Positions 18,683 through 27,613 of a DNA stretch of 64,000 nt are shown here, one piece after another. Within the stretch, counting starts at the first letter, position 1. The number at the start of each line of letters is the position of its first letter. The notes beneath the pieces were generated by a model. That model had not been told where the DNA came from, ran no database searches, and worked only from the letters and a program-made list of their open reading frames with translations. The translations under genes were made by a program, and so were the position numbers. This DNA comes from CAZMSQ01 sp964569025 (GTDB lineage: Bacteria; Bacteroidota; Bacteroidia; Chitinophagales; Saprospiraceae), in the NCBI GenBank assembly GCA_964569025.1, contig CAZMSQ010000003.1:53409-117408 (forward strand), written 5' to 3'.

Positions 18683-19378
18683 ATGCGTCATTTTTTAATC
18701 GTCGGAGGGACCTCCGGAATTGGCCTTCAGCTGGCTCGACAACTCTCCTCGTCTGGTCATTCGGTAACTATCACAGGCCGCCATCAGCCCGACAATCTGG
18801 AGGGCACTATGCAATTCTTGCGGTGGGATGTAACCACTGACGACGGACCTGAAGGCAGTCTGCCCGAGCATATTGACGGAATGGCCTATTGCCCGGGCAG
18901 CATTACGCTCAAGCCGTTTCGGTCATTGAAGCCTTCCGATTTTCAAAAAGATTTTGAAATCAACGTCCTTGGTGCTGTCCGCGCCATCCAGGCTGCCCGA
19001 AAAGCACTCAAGCGCAGTGACTCTGCCTCGATCGTGCTCTTCAGCACAGTTGCTGTGGGTCAGGGAATGGTATTTCATACCTCCATTGCAGCTGCAAAAG
19101 GAGCAGTAGAGAGCCTTACCAGGTCACTTGCCGCCGAATGGGCCCCTGATATCAGGGTGAATTGTATCGCACCGTCATTGACCGATACTCCACTTGCAGC
19201 GAGCCTCCTTTCTTCCGATGAAAAACGGAAAGCCTCAGGCGACCGTCATCCGCTCAGGCGCGTCGGGCAGCCGGCAGATATTTCTGCAATGGCTGCTTTC
19301 TTGCTGTCTGAAGAGGCATCCTGGATCAGCGGGCAGGTTATAGCCGTAGACGGAGGCATGAGCACCTTGCGCGTCTGA
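18683..19378 (+). CDS. SDR family protein lacking the catalytic tyrosine
   Basis: 231 residues of the classical short-chain dehydrogenase fold: nucleotide-binding GGTSGIGLQLA near the N-terminus, an Asn in the NVLGAV helix, Ser121 in VLFSTVA, and a C-terminal GQVIAVDGG. The YxxxK site reads HTSIAAAKGAVE, so Lys139 is kept but the catalytic Tyr is Ile135. Reductase activity of the normal type is therefore doubtful; it may bind NAD(P)H or act as a partner protein. The next gene starts within about 30 bases and the one after overlaps, so it is in an operon with a flavin reductase and a photolyase. Confidence 0.88.
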   Translation: MRHFLIVGGTSGIGLQLARQLSSSGHSVTITGRHQPDNLEGTMQFLRWDVTTDDGPEGSLPEHIDGMAYCPGSITLKPFRSLKPSDFQKDFEINVLGAVRAIQAARKALKRSDSASIVLFSTVAVGQGMVFHTSIAAAKGAVESLTRSLAAEWAPDIRVNCIAPSLTDTPLAASLLSSDEKRKASGDRHPLRRVGQPADISAMAAFLLSEEASWISGQVIAVDGGMSTLRV

Positions 19379-19405
19379 TTGTTATACCCTCCAACTTCCG
19401 CACCA

Positions 19406-20071
19406 ATGGATACGCTTCATCACATAACCAGGCCAGCAATCGATCAGCTCCCCCGACTGGAGCGGGCAGCTCTGATAAATTCATTGCCCGGATTCCGAGC
19501 ACTCAATCTCTGCGGAACACGAGACTTGAGAGGAGATTCCAACCTGTCAATACTCAGCTCGGTTGTTCACCTTGGCTCCAATCCGCCCCTCCTGGGTATG
19601 ATCATCCGCCCAAATTCTGTGCCACGACACACCCTCGAAAATATCGAAGCAACCGGCTCTTACACACTCAATCATCTGACCCCTGACATCATCAGGCAAG
19701 GTCATCAATGTTCTGCCAACTACCCCGTCAATGTCTCTGAATTCGAAGCAACCGGACTGACCCCCTGGTACAGTCAATCTCATCCAGCACCCTATGTGGC
19801 GGAAAGCCGGATTCGAATTGGAATGACATTCCTTGAACGGATCGACATCGCCCGCAATGGGGTGCACCTCGTGATTGGTGAGGTCACAGAAATTTTCCTG
19901 CCTCGCGAAGCCCTCGGACAAGACGGATATTTAGACCTCAACGCCGCAGGTACTGTCTGTGGCTCTGCACTTGACGCCTATCATCTGCCTGAGTTTGTAG
20001 CCCGCCTCACCTATGCCCGACCCGACCGGCCTGTCGCAGAAATTGACGCCAATGGCAATCCGGTTTCATGA
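19406..20071 (+). CDS. Flavin reductase / FMN-binding split-barrel protein
   Basis: 221 residues. Split-barrel flavin-binding pattern: [17 protein letters not shown], then [18 protein letters not shown], then [14 protein letters not shown] and the C-terminal [10 protein letters not shown]. The start is taken as ATG 19406; a TTG at 19379, directly after the SDR stop, would add 9 residues. Proteins of this type reduce or carry FMN/FAD. Its last codon overlaps the photolyase start (ATGA), which suggests it supports the flavin enzyme encoded next. Confidence 0.86.
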   Translation: MDTLHHITRPAIDQLPRLERAALINSLPGFRALNLCGTRDLRGDSNLSILSSVVHLGSNPPLLGMIIRPNSVPRHTLENIEATGSYTLNHLTPDIIRQGHQCSANYPVNVSEFEATGLTPWYSQSHPAPYVAESRIRIGMTFLERIDIARNGVHLVIGEVTEIFLPREALGQDGYLDLNAAGTVCGSALDAYHLPEFVARLTYARPDRPVAEIDANGNPVS

Positions 20072-21531
20072 ACATCGTCTGGCTGAAGCGCGATTTAAGA
20101 CTGCGGGACCACAGACCGCTCGCAGAGGCACTTCGTCAAAAAGAGCCCATTCTGCTCATATACTGCGCTGAGCCGTCTCTTATCAAAGCAGATTCATCTG
20201 ACAATAAACACTGGCGATTTATCGCCCAAAGCCTCCTTGAGCTGAACACTCGACTTCGGCCGCTTGGCCATAAAGTCCATGTATTCCGATCTGAGGTGGC
20301 TGCCCTTCTGAATGACCTGCATCGGGACTTTGGGATAACTGCTCTCTATTCACACATAGAAACAGGCATCCGCCTTACTTTCCAACGTGACCTCGCCATC
20401 AAGGATATGTGCCGGAAATCGGGCATCCCCTGGTATGAATTCCCCCAATTTGGAGTCCAACGAGGTCGCACGAACCGGGATGGCTGGGCCTCCGACTGGC
20501 ATTCCCTCATGCGGGCCCCACTGGCAACTCCCGACTGGCAGGGGTCTTGTCCATTCAACTTTCCGCCTCAATGGCTGGAACCCCACGGAGCCATCGAGCC
20601 AAATGAATTGATGGCCGGTCCGAACCCGGCGGGTGTCCAACCCGGAGGCGAATCTGCTGGGCAGCAATATCTCGCCTCCTTTCTCGAAACACGCCATAAA
20701 ACCTATAGCACCAACATTTCCAGCCCTTCAAAAAGTCGTACCAGTTGTTCCAGACTTTCTCCATACCTCGCATGGGGCAATCTTTCATTGCGTGAAGTAT
20801 ATCAGCGACAAAAAGAATGTGCGTCTGGAGGCGGCCATGGAAGACACCTGCGGAACTTTGGATCACGCCTGAGGTGGCATTGCCACTTTATCCAAAAATT
20901 CGAAATGGAAGACCGCATGGAGTTCGAGTCAATCAACCGTGGATACCAATTTCTCGAAAAGCCAGTGAACCCAGCACATGTCGAGGCCTGGAAAACCGGG
21001 CAAACCGGATTTCCGCTCGTTGATGCGTGTATGCGATGTCTGGTTGCAACCGGATACATCAACTTCAGAATGCGAGCCATGCTGGTCTCCTTTCTCACGC
21101 ATCACCTCTGGCAACCATGGCAGGAGGGAGCCAGCCACCTGGCCAAGGCCTTTCTCGATTTCGAGCCGGGCATCCATTATCCTCAAATCCAGATGCAGGC
21201 CGGAGTGACAGGCATCAATACTGTGCGCATGTACAATCCGGTTAAGCAATCGCATGATCGTGATCCGGACGGCCGGTTCATCCGCGAGTGGATCCCCGAG
21301 CTTGACCCACTCCCAGGACCACTTATCCACGAGCCCTGGAATCTCACTCCTCTCGAGCAACAAATGTACGGTGTTGTCATTGGCAAAGAATATCCTCATC
21401 CGATAGTCAAATTGGAAGAAGCCGCGAGCGTAGCCAGGGAGAAAATCTGGGCTCACCGGAACCACCCGGAAGTGCGCAGAGAAAGTCTGCGGATTCTCAA
21501 ACGTCACACCCTGCCGAACCGAACGGAATAA
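20068..21531 (+). CDS. Cryptochrome/photolyase family protein
   Basis: 487 residues. The N-terminal photolyase alpha/beta domain begins [17 protein letters not shown]. The FAD-binding domain includes [16 protein letters not shown] (about 225-240), where the Ser/Thr cluster contacts FAD phosphates, followed by [21 protein letters not shown] and [13 protein letters not shown]. Expected role: light-driven repair of UV lesions, or light sensing. The usual ATGW...N helix reads ATGYINF, so the electron-transfer chain may differ from that of the E. coli enzyme. I cannot place it in a named subclass. Overlaps the flavin reductase stop. Confidence 0.88.
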   Translation: MNIVWLKRDLRLRDHRPLAEALRQKEPILLIYCAEPSLIKADSSDNKHWRFIAQSLLELNTRLRPLGHKVHVFRSEVAALLNDLHRDFGITALYSHIETGIRLTFQRDLAIKDMCRKSGIPWYEFPQFGVQRGRTNRDGWASDWHSLMRAPLATPDWQGSCPFNFPPQWLEPHGAIEPNELMAGPNPAGVQPGGESAGQQYLASFLETRHKTYSTNISSPSKSRTSCSRLSPYLAWGNLSLREVYQRQKECASGGGHGRHLRNFGSRLRWHCHFIQKFEMEDRMEFESINRGYQFLEKPVNPAHVEAWKTGQTGFPLVDACMRCLVATGYINFRMRAMLVSFLTHHLWQPWQEGASHLAKAFLDFEPGIHYPQIQMQAGVTGINTVRMYNPVKQSHDRDPDGRFIREWIPELDPLPGPLIHEPWNLTPLEQQMYGVVIGKEYPHPIVKLEEAASVAREKIWAHRNHPEVRRESLRILKRHTLPNRTE

Positions 21532-21554
21532 CAGGAAACGCTGTTTTCTATTTG

Positions 21555-21586
21555 ATTGAGAATTTTCAAAGAATTTTGCACTTTTG
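21555..21586 (+). promoter_or_regulatory. Probable promoter of the alpha/beta hydrolase gene
   Basis: ATTG at 21555-21558 and CACTTTTG at 21579-21586 fit the Bacteroidota -33/-7 pattern with a 20-base spacer; the -7 box has one mismatch (C for T). The hydrolase ATG is at 21613, so it may be transcribed apart from the photolyase operon. Confidence 0.4.
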
Positions 21587-21612
21587 TCAATCCCTGAAGC
21601 AACGGTTACGAT

Positions 21613-22398
21613 ATGCCAAGACACCTTCTCCATTATGAGATTTACAATCACTCCGAAGCGGCGCCTTGGCTGGTTTTTGTCCATGGTGCAGGTGGTGCAA
21701 TAGCAAGCTGGAATTATCAGCGTGAGGCCTTCAAGGATTTTTTCAACCTCCTGTTCCTGGATCTGCGCGACCACGGGAAGTCAAAGGGCATGGCTCCGGA
21801 GCATCCGAAATATAATTTCGACATCATATGCACAGATATTCTCTGTGTGCTTGATCATCTCGGTATCAGCAGTGCTCATTTTATGTCGCTTTCTATGGGG
21901 AGTGTACTGCTTCAAAGACTGGATGATCTGCGGCCCGGACTTGTGGAGTCACAAATCTTTGCAGGAGGAGTATTCAGAGGAAACTGGCGTATTCACCTCT
22001 TTGCCCATGGCGGCAAGATGCTGAGCCACATTCTTACCTACCAACAGCTCTACACACTGTTTTCCTGGCTGGTAATGCCGAAAAAAAACCACGCATTCGC
22101 CCGACGTGTATACCGGATGCAATCCAGACTGCTGAGCCCAAGAGAGTATCTGAAGTGGATCAGCCTGTACCGCGAGTTTTTTGGGGTCTTGAGACGGTAT
22201 TTCCGCAAACCACTCCTCACTCCCAGTTTAGTTGTCATGGGAAGCCAGGATCACATATTTCTTGATGCTGCACGACGTTTTGCCTCCCGGCACGCTCAGG
22301 CGCACCTGCAGATTATAGAACGGTGTGGTCACATCTGCAATATCGAGCAGCCTGACACTTTCAACAAGTTGGCATTGGAGTTTCTGACAGCAAAATAA
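21613..22398 (+). CDS. Alpha/beta hydrolase
   Basis: 261 residues. Oxyanion-hole region VFVHGAGGAIASWNYQ, then LDLRDHGKSKG, then the nucleophile elbow MSLSMGS, where the first Gly of GxSxG is Ser. The acid is likely in MGSQDHIF and the base in ERCGHICNIEQPD. No signal peptide. Substrate unknown. It lies between the photolyase and the convergent TIGR03643/crtD pair. Confidence 0.85.
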   Translation: MPRHLLHYEIYNHSEAAPWLVFVHGAGGAIASWNYQREAFKDFFNLLFLDLRDHGKSKGMAPEHPKYNFDIICTDILCVLDHLGISSAHFMSLSMGSVLLQRLDDLRPGLVESQIFAGGVFRGNWRIHLFAHGGKMLSHILTYQQLYTLFSWLVMPKKNHAFARRVYRMQSRLLSPREYLKWISLYREFFGVLRRYFRKPLLTPSLVVMGSQDHIFLDAARRFASRHAQAHLQIIERCGHICNIEQPDTFNKLALEFLTAK

Positions 22399-22432
22399 AA
22401 GTCAGAAATTTACTGATCATCAGGACAACGGA

Positions 22433-22711
22433 TTACCTCTTTGAAATTTTATTTCCGGAAATGTGCTTTTGACGGCTACACCGAAATCTACCTTCCTCAA
22501 ATCCACGTTTGTGCAGATGCTTGGTGGCTCGTCCCTGAACCCGCTCCCTCCACATCCTGAAACTTGACGGCTTCATCTCCCGGCGCATCAAGCGAATCAC
22601 CTCTGATTCCGGCAATCCGAACTGCGCCTCAATGGCTTCAAACGGGGTGCGGTCCTCCCAGGCCATTTCAATGATTCGATCAACCTCCGCGGGAGAAAGG
22701 TGCTGTTTCAT
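22433..22711 (-). CDS. TIGR03643 / DUF2805 family small protein, HTH-like
   Basis: 92 residues from ATG 22711. The conserved block VDRIIEMAWEDRTPFEAI, then FGLPESEVIRLMRREM, then PSSFRMWRERVQGR and KHLHKRG is the TIGR03643 signature. The segment EAIEAQFGLPESEVIRLMR reads like a helix-turn-helix (helix, Gly turn, recognition helix), so nucleic-acid binding is plausible but not shown. The C-terminus is basic. It starts 11 bases after the crtD-like stop, so it is co-transcribed with it. Confidence 0.85.
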   Translation of the reverse strand: MKQHLSPAEVDRIIEMAWEDRTPFEAIEAQFGLPESEVIRLMRREMKPSSFRMWRERVQGRATKHLHKRGFEEGRFRCSRQKHISGNKISKR

Positions 22712-22722
22712 AATTCTGTTTT

Positions 22723-24189
22723 TTAGCAAAAATTATCAGCTACGATTTTCGCAGAAAGCAAGCTCAGTGGAATACCACCTCCAGGATGTACACTCCCACC
22801 GCAAAAATAGAGTCCGCTGATTCTGGAGGATCGATTGGGGTGCCTGAGAAAAGCCGCAAGACGGCTGTTCGAACTTGTGCCATAGAGGGCGCCGAGATGC
22901 GAGCCTGTGCGAGCCTCAATACTCCTGGGTTCCAGTATTTCCTCGGTCTCAATCAAGGTTTCTACATCAGTTCCGAGATTGCGGGAGAGCTTGTCCAATA
23001 TCCGACCTCTTGCTTGACTGATGATACGGTCCCAGTTTTGCCCATCGTTGTACGGAACATTGATCATGGTAAACCAGTTTTCACATCCGGCAGGCGCATC
23101 ATCTGGCTTGTATTTCGAGGTGATATTTATATATACCGTCGGATCATCACACACCTCGCCTCGGGCCAAATGTTCAAACTCATTCTGATAATCAGCTGAG
23201 AAAAAGATGTTATGTAAATCCAGTTGCTCAAATGATTTGTTGATTCCCCAATAGAAAATCAGGGCCGAGGTTGATTTTTCCTGGGAAAGAATGCGGCGTG
23301 GCTGGGGGTGCTGACTCAGGAGTCGCTGATAGGTGAAAAAAATGTCCATATTGGAAACGACCCGATCAAAATCATGCGGAGCCCCCTCTACCTCCACTCC
23401 CTGCACGGCCTTTCCTTTGACAATGATTCGATCTACCGTTTTTCCAAAATGAAACTGGACCCCCATCTCACATGCCAGTCTATAAATTGATCGGGTAATA
23501 TGGTGCATGCCATTGACTGGGAAAAATGCACCAAACCCCTGCTCGAAATGAGGAATGATATTGAGAATGCCGGGTGCCCGGTAAGGATTAGACCCATTAT
23601 AGGTTGCAAATCGATCAAAAAACTGCACCATTTTCGGGTGCCGGAGGTGCCTTTTGTTCACCCCGTGCATGGTGGAAAACACATCCAGTTGTGGGAGCCT
23701 GAGAAGCGCTTTACCCACGCGGGCGTTAAGCCATGTCTGCCATTTGTACAGCGAATGTTCCAGAAATATTCTCCCGGTGAGCTCGTACTTCCTGCGGCTG
23801 TCGCGCAACGCACTCCTGAGCCTTGAGCCTGGGACTCCAAGCACATTCTCCACCTCCTCCTCAAGCTTCTTGGGGTCTGAGTATGCACTGAGCCTGGTGC
23901 CGTCATCCCAAAAATAACGACAGACAACCGGAAGGCGGTTGTAAGAAAAGTAATCTCGTGGATTCCTTCCTGCAAGAGAAAACAGCTCATCCACATACAT
24001 CGGCATGGTAAACAGGGAGGGGCCAAGGTCAAACCTGTAAGGACCACTTCGGAACTCCGACAACTTCCCTCCAGGTGTAGCATTCGCCTCAAAAACGACT
24101 ACCTCATGGCCTGCAGCAGCAAGCCGCACCGCAGTGGCCAGTCCCCCAATCCCGGCTCCGATGACTCCGACCTTCATGGCTTTTCTCAT
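22723..24189 (-). CDS. crtD: Carotenoid desaturase, CrtD-like (CrtI family)
   Basis: 488 residues. FAD motif VGVIGAGIGGLATAVRLAAAG, then GGKLSEFRSGPYRFDLGPSL, and a C-terminal FAD-contact YFCGGSVHPGGGIPL. The middle segment DDPTVYINITSKYKPDDAP followed by CENWFTMINVP resembles 1-hydroxycarotenoid 3,4-desaturases (CrtD) of Bacteroidota more than phytoene desaturase CrtI; I base that on remembered patterns. Would act in making 3,4-desaturated monocyclic carotenoids. No other crt gene is in the window. Next to TIGR03643. Confidence 0.8.
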   Translation of the reverse strand: MRKAMKVGVIGAGIGGLATAVRLAAAGHEVVVFEANATPGGKLSEFRSGPYRFDLGPSLFTMPMYVDELFSLAGRNPRDYFSYNRLPVVCRYFWDDGTRLSAYSDPKKLEEEVENVLGVPGSRLRSALRDSRRKYELTGRIFLEHSLYKWQTWLNARVGKALLRLPQLDVFSTMHGVNKRHLRHPKMVQFFDRFATYNGSNPYRAPGILNIIPHFEQGFGAFFPVNGMHHITRSIYRLACEMGVQFHFGKTVDRIIVKGKAVQGVEVEGAPHDFDRVVSNMDIFFTYQRLLSQHPQPRRILSQEKSTSALIFYWGINKSFEQLDLHNIFFSADYQNEFEHLARGEVCDDPTVYINITSKYKPDDAPAGCENWFTMINVPYNDGQNWDRIISQARGRILDKLSRNLGTDVETLIETEEILEPRSIEARTGSHLGALYGTSSNSRLAAFLRHPNRSSRISGLYFCGGSVHPGGGIPLSLLSAKIVADNFC

Positions 24190-24244
24190 TTATGACTGCT
24201 TCAACCAACCCACTCGCACTTGGTTCAACCTGCTCTTAGAAAAA

Positions 24245-24916
24245 TCAGGGGGTCCAGCTCCACCGGCTCAACGCCCGCACCCCTGCCAACACCAACAAGG
24301 AAAAGACAAGCAATATCAGAGAATATTTATGGGCAACCGCATATTCAAGACCCTCGACCGCATCATAAATCGCAATGGATGCCACTCTGGTCTCGCCGGG
24401 GATGTTCCCCCCAATCATCAGAATCAACCCAAACTCCCCGACTGTATGGGCAAAGGTCAGCACGGCCCCGGTAAGGAGAGCTGGACGAATATTCGGCAAC
24501 TCAATTCGAAAAAAAGCAGTCCACCTCGAGGCTCCAAGGGTGTATGCAATCTCGGACAGTTCACCAGGCAGTTTTTCAAATCCCGCCTGGACGGGCTGTA
24601 CCATAAACGGCAGGCTATATATCAAAGACCCAATCACCAATCCCTCAAAAGAAAACAACAGTTCGGCTCCCCACAATTCCTGGAGCCAGCTACCAGGCGC
24701 ATTCCCGGGGCTAAATGCCCAAAGGAGATAAAACCCAAGTACGGTAGGAGGCAAGATAAGCGGCAGGGCAATGACAGCCTCAAGCACTGGTCGCAACCGG
24801 TGACGAAACCTTGACAGACCATACGCAATCGGCACCCCAATTACCATTAGCAAAAGCGTGGTTACCAAAGCCAGCCTGCCGGTCAGTAGAAGGGTTTGTA
24901 CAAAATCTCCATCCAT
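24245..24916 (-). CDS. modB: Molybdate ABC transporter permease ModB
   Basis: About 223 residues with five to six membrane spans. ModB features are ALPLILPPTVLGFYLL and the EAA-like loop EIAYTLGASRWTAFFRIELPNIRPALLTG, with TVGEFGLILMIGGNIPGETR. ATG 24916 is preferred; a GTG at 24925 would overlap modA. Partner of ModA. No modC follows: the next gene, crtD, ends the space after 55 bases, so the ATPase must be elsewhere or shared. Confidence 0.9.
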   Translation of the reverse strand: MDGDFVQTLLLTGRLALVTTLLLMVIGVPIAYGLSRFRHRLRPVLEAVIALPLILPPTVLGFYLLWAFSPGNAPGSWLQELWGAELLFSFEGLVIGSLIYSLPFMVQPVQAGFEKLPGELSEIAYTLGASRWTAFFRIELPNIRPALLTGAVLTFAHTVGEFGLILMIGGNIPGETRVASIAIYDAVEGLEYAVAHKYSLILLVFSLLVLAGVRALSRWSWTP

Positions 24917-24917
24917 T

Positions 24918-25691
24918 TCAATCACGCTCAGCAGGTATCAAATATCCGTAGGATTCCAAAATGCCTTGCCCACGGGCCGAATGAAGGAGGTCTAAAAAAG
25001 CCCGGCATTCCCGGCTCCATTTTTCCTCACCAGCCACAGTCATAACGACCCCTTGTTGAATTGGGGGGTAGTTTGTCGCCGGGATCTCCATCCAAAACCC
25101 ACGCCCCTTCAGCTCGGGAGCAAGGACAACACTTCGCGCCGTGAGACCCACCGAGGCCGCCCCAGCCAGGATGTATTGACTGACTTGCGAAATACTCTCA
25201 CCGTACACCAACCGCGGAAGGAGCTTCTCCCACACACCAATCGACTCCAAATAAGACTGCGCAGCAGCACCGTATGGGGCAAGTTCCGGATGAGCAATAG
25301 CAATCTTCCCGGAGCCCACCGGCACCCGACCTTCCCCTTCAGTGCATTCAAGCGTATCTTTCAGCGTCCACCAAACAATCTGCCCCCCCGCGTATGGAAT
25401 AACAGGACCAGCCGTTAACCCTCTCTCTTGAAGATACGCCGGATACTTCATGTCTGCAGAAAAAAACAAATGATAAGGTGCCCCCTGCTCAATCTGAGCT
25501 GTCAACTTTCCGGAAGAACTGACCACCACCTCGACCGCCACTCCCGAGGTCTGCTCAAAAACTTCCGCCAACTCAGAAACAGCATACCTCGCATTCGCCG
25601 CCACAGCCACCCGAAACACATCACCCTGCACGCCTTGCCTGCAAGAAAGCATAGAAATACCGAGCATAAGCCCCCAGAGCATCACCCTCAT
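24918..25691 (-). CDS. modA: Molybdate-binding lipoprotein ModA
   Basis: 257 residues. An N-terminal hydrophobic segment ends in a lipobox-like SMLSC. Mature motifs are VAVAANARYAVSELAEVFEQ, VVSSSGKLTAQIEQGAPYHLFFSAD and the oxyanion pocket around VGLTARSVVL. It captures molybdate or tungstate in the periplasm for ModB. Two bases separate its stop from modB. Molybdate is supported by family resemblance, not by residues I could assign. Confidence 0.9.
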   Translation of the reverse strand: MRVMLWGLMLGISMLSCRQGVQGDVFRVAVAANARYAVSELAEVFEQTSGVAVEVVVSSSGKLTAQIEQGAPYHLFFSADMKYPAYLQERGLTAGPVIPYAGGQIVWWTLKDTLECTEGEGRVPVGSGKIAIAHPELAPYGAAAQSYLESIGVWEKLLPRLVYGESISQVSQYILAGAASVGLTARSVVLAPELKGRGFWMEIPATNYPPIQQGVVMTVAGEEKWSRECRAFLDLLHSARGQGILESYGYLIPAERD

Positions 25692-25750
25692 ACGCCGTTA
25701 TCCAATTTCGTCATACCGGCAAGATATCCAAAAAAAACCAAGCGTCATCT

Positions 25751-25805
25751 CTACCCGGTCGGACCGCTATAGCCGTCGGACGACTATAGCGGTCCGACCG
25801 GGTAG
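25751..25805. repeat. Dispersed palindromic repeat, perfect 22-bp inverted repeat
   Basis: Arms 25751-25772 and 25784-25805 are perfect reverse complements of 22 bases around an 11-base loop. The arms hold GGTCGGACCG and CTATAG. Related sequence occurs at 44993-45035, 62199-62212 and 63994-64000. It spans the 3' end of the glycosyltransferase gene, and its CTATAG supplies that gene's TAG stop. Confidence 0.9.
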
Positions 25806-26932
25806 CCACAGGGTCGGCCTTTCCAGACCCAAGGCTGTCCGGCCAGAGTGAGTACTCCTACAGAAATTGTGGATGCGATGTGAAGGCACTCGCTGAAAAT
25901 GAAGCCGTGAAGTAAGTGATGGCGTTTTGAAGGGGAGACAGCAAGGCGAAGCCAATGGTAGTCACTCAATGTTTTGAGAAGAAATGAAGTCGCACCGGCA
26001 GCAGCGGTGTGCCATCCAAAAAAGGGGGCCAGGAGGAGGCTGAAGGGAATGCTCAGACTGGTCACAAATACAAGACTCTGCACCAGGCCAAGGGGACTGA
26101 ACTGGTAGTGCGCAGACTTTGAAGCCCACCGCAGACGCTGCTGGATCATGGAGGTCCAGGAAGGCTCAGGAAATGTCCGGATGCTTGCTGATGGTTGTGT
26201 GACCGCACCCACCCAACTCCGATTTCGATTCGCAACTTCGTTGACCAATAACACATCGTCACCAGAGGGCGTATCGGCATGGGACGCATAGCCGCCAATT
26301 TGGTCAAATAGTGATTTCTCGCAGGCCAAATTCGCACCATTGGCCAAAAAAAAGCGACTTGTATCCAGACCAACTGCCGTTAAGGCCATCATTCCGGCTG
26401 CATCCAGAGCCTGGAACCTACTTAGTACATTATCTTCAGATGCATAGACAACCGGACCTGCCAGAAGCCTGCAGTCCATATGCGAATATGCAGCCACCAT
26501 ACTCCGAACCCATGATGGACCCGGGATGCAGTCTGCATCGGTAAAGAGCAGGAGGTCTCCCTTTGCACGGGCCACCGCTAATTCCAGCGCTGCCTTTTTT
26601 CCGTATCCGGACTCTAACTTGTACACTGACAGACGACAGTCTGCATAGGCAGATGCTAACTGAAAAGTCTGATCTTCAGAGTGATCATCAACGATTATGA
26701 CCTCAAAAAAGTCCCGGGGATAGTCCTGAGATAGAATCGCCTCAATGACTGCTTGTACAGAATCCTCCTCATTTCGCGCAGCAATGAGTATGGAAACAGG
26801 GATATCAGGCAATGCTGACAATGCTGCAGGACTGGAGGGTATCCGCCGGAAATGCCACGACAGCCATTGAAGGAAAAGAGAGTAAAGAATGGTAGGGAGA
26901 ATGAGACCCGAAAAAAGAAAAATGGCCCCCAT
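25784..26932 (-). CDS. Membrane-bound GT2 family glycosyltransferase
   Basis: 382 residues from ATG 26932. N-terminal membrane span, then VSILIAARNEEDSVQAVI, EVIIVDDHSEDQT, LFTDADCIPG (DxD-like), GEDV-like SGDDVLL and QQRLRWASKS (QxxRW), the set of a processive-type or lipid-linked GT2. Two C-terminal spans follow. The substrate is unknown; polysaccharide, lipid or carotenoid glycosylation are all possible. The last about seven codons (GYPVGPL) and the stop are made of the palindromic repeat, so the native C-terminus may have been replaced. Confidence 0.86.
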   Translation of the reverse strand: MGAIFLFSGLILPTILYSLFLQWLSWHFRRIPSSPAALSALPDIPVSILIAARNEEDSVQAVIEAILSQDYPRDFFEVIIVDDHSEDQTFQLASAYADCRLSVYKLESGYGKKAALELAVARAKGDLLLFTDADCIPGPSWVRSMVAAYSHMDCRLLAGPVVYASEDNVLSRFQALDAAGMMALTAVGLDTSRFFLANGANLACEKSLFDQIGGYASHADTPSGDDVLLVNEVANRNRSWVGAVTQPSASIRTFPEPSWTSMIQQRLRWASKSAHYQFSPLGLVQSLVFVTSLSIPFSLLLAPFFGWHTAAAGATSFLLKTLSDYHWLRLAVSPSKRHHLLHGFIFSECLHIASTISVGVLTLAGQPWVWKGRPCGYPVGPL

Positions 26933-26941
26933 GAGAAGCAA

Positions 26942-27400
26942 TCAACGCCCGAAAAAATGGTCGTATTCATTGTAATCATCCCGATCGGAAGATGACCTAT
27001 TTCGCTCCCGATCATCAACCTCCTCGAAAGAAATGTACTCTCCGAGCCTGTTCTGTGAATCCCGCTCCTGCACGCGATCCTTCTTCCGCTGACTGGACAT
27101 CCAGGCACGGAGCAGCAGGTAACCGGCTACAACCGGATACCCAAATACCGTGAGTGCCACAGCTCCAAGCCCCATAAGAAGTTGCTCGTTCAGGAGACGC
27201 CACACCCATTTGAAATATCCGACAATGACGCGGTAATCAAGAATCACAGTAAGAAGAACCATGAATGGTGTAAGCCAGGTCAGAATGGTAAATATACTTC
27301 TGGCAATAAAAAAGAACGCCATGAACATACCTACAAGAAGCAGCACAGCGATGAGTGCCTGACCCGGATCAGGCTTGTAGGATCTGCGGGTTTGAAACAT
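26942..27400 (-). CDS. Small membrane protein of unknown function
   Basis: 152 residues from ATG 27400 (MFQTRRSYKPDPGQAL); a longer frame to 27622 would cover the divergent symporter's promoter and is rejected. Four hydrophobic segments: IAVLLLVGMFMAFFFIA, TILTWLTPFMVLLTVIL, a third around LLMGLGAVALTVFGYP, and VVAGYLLLRAW. The tail is charged and acidic (EEVDDRERNRSSSDRDD). No family recognised. It overlaps nothing and lies just upstream of the glycosyltransferase, so the two may be co-transcribed. Confidence 0.7.
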   Translation of the reverse strand: MFQTRRSYKPDPGQALIAVLLLVGMFMAFFFIARSIFTILTWLTPFMVLLTVILDYRVIVGYFKWVWRLLNEQLLMGLGAVALTVFGYPVVAGYLLLRAWMSSQRKKDRVQERDSQNRLGEYISFEEVDDRERNRSSSDRDDYNEYDHFFGR

Positions 27401-27587
27401 ATTCAGGTTGAAAAAGAAGGTGAAGAATATGTCCTTAAAAGCGGACGGATTTCGTTTAAAAAACCCTGATTTTTCAAGAAAAGTTGCCTCGACATGCGAA
27501 AGATGGAAAAACCGCACTGTCAGACAGACGAATTCACCATTTTTATTGACGGGTGTGACTTTGGGGATACCCAATCCCACAAGTTTG

Positions 27588-27595
27588 TATTTTTG
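27588..27595 (+). promoter_or_regulatory. -7 box of the symporter promoter
   Basis: TATTTTTG matches TAnnTTTG exactly, 18 bases before the ATG at 27614. A TTTG 24 bases upstream (27560-27563) is somewhat far for the -33 box. Confidence 0.45.
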
Positions 27596-27613
27596 CAAAA
27601 TATCTTTCTGACC

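Noticed and set aside
25751..25805. Simple rho-independent terminator
   Set aside because: The stem is not followed by a T-run on either strand and related copies sit away from gene ends, so a repeat element explains it better.
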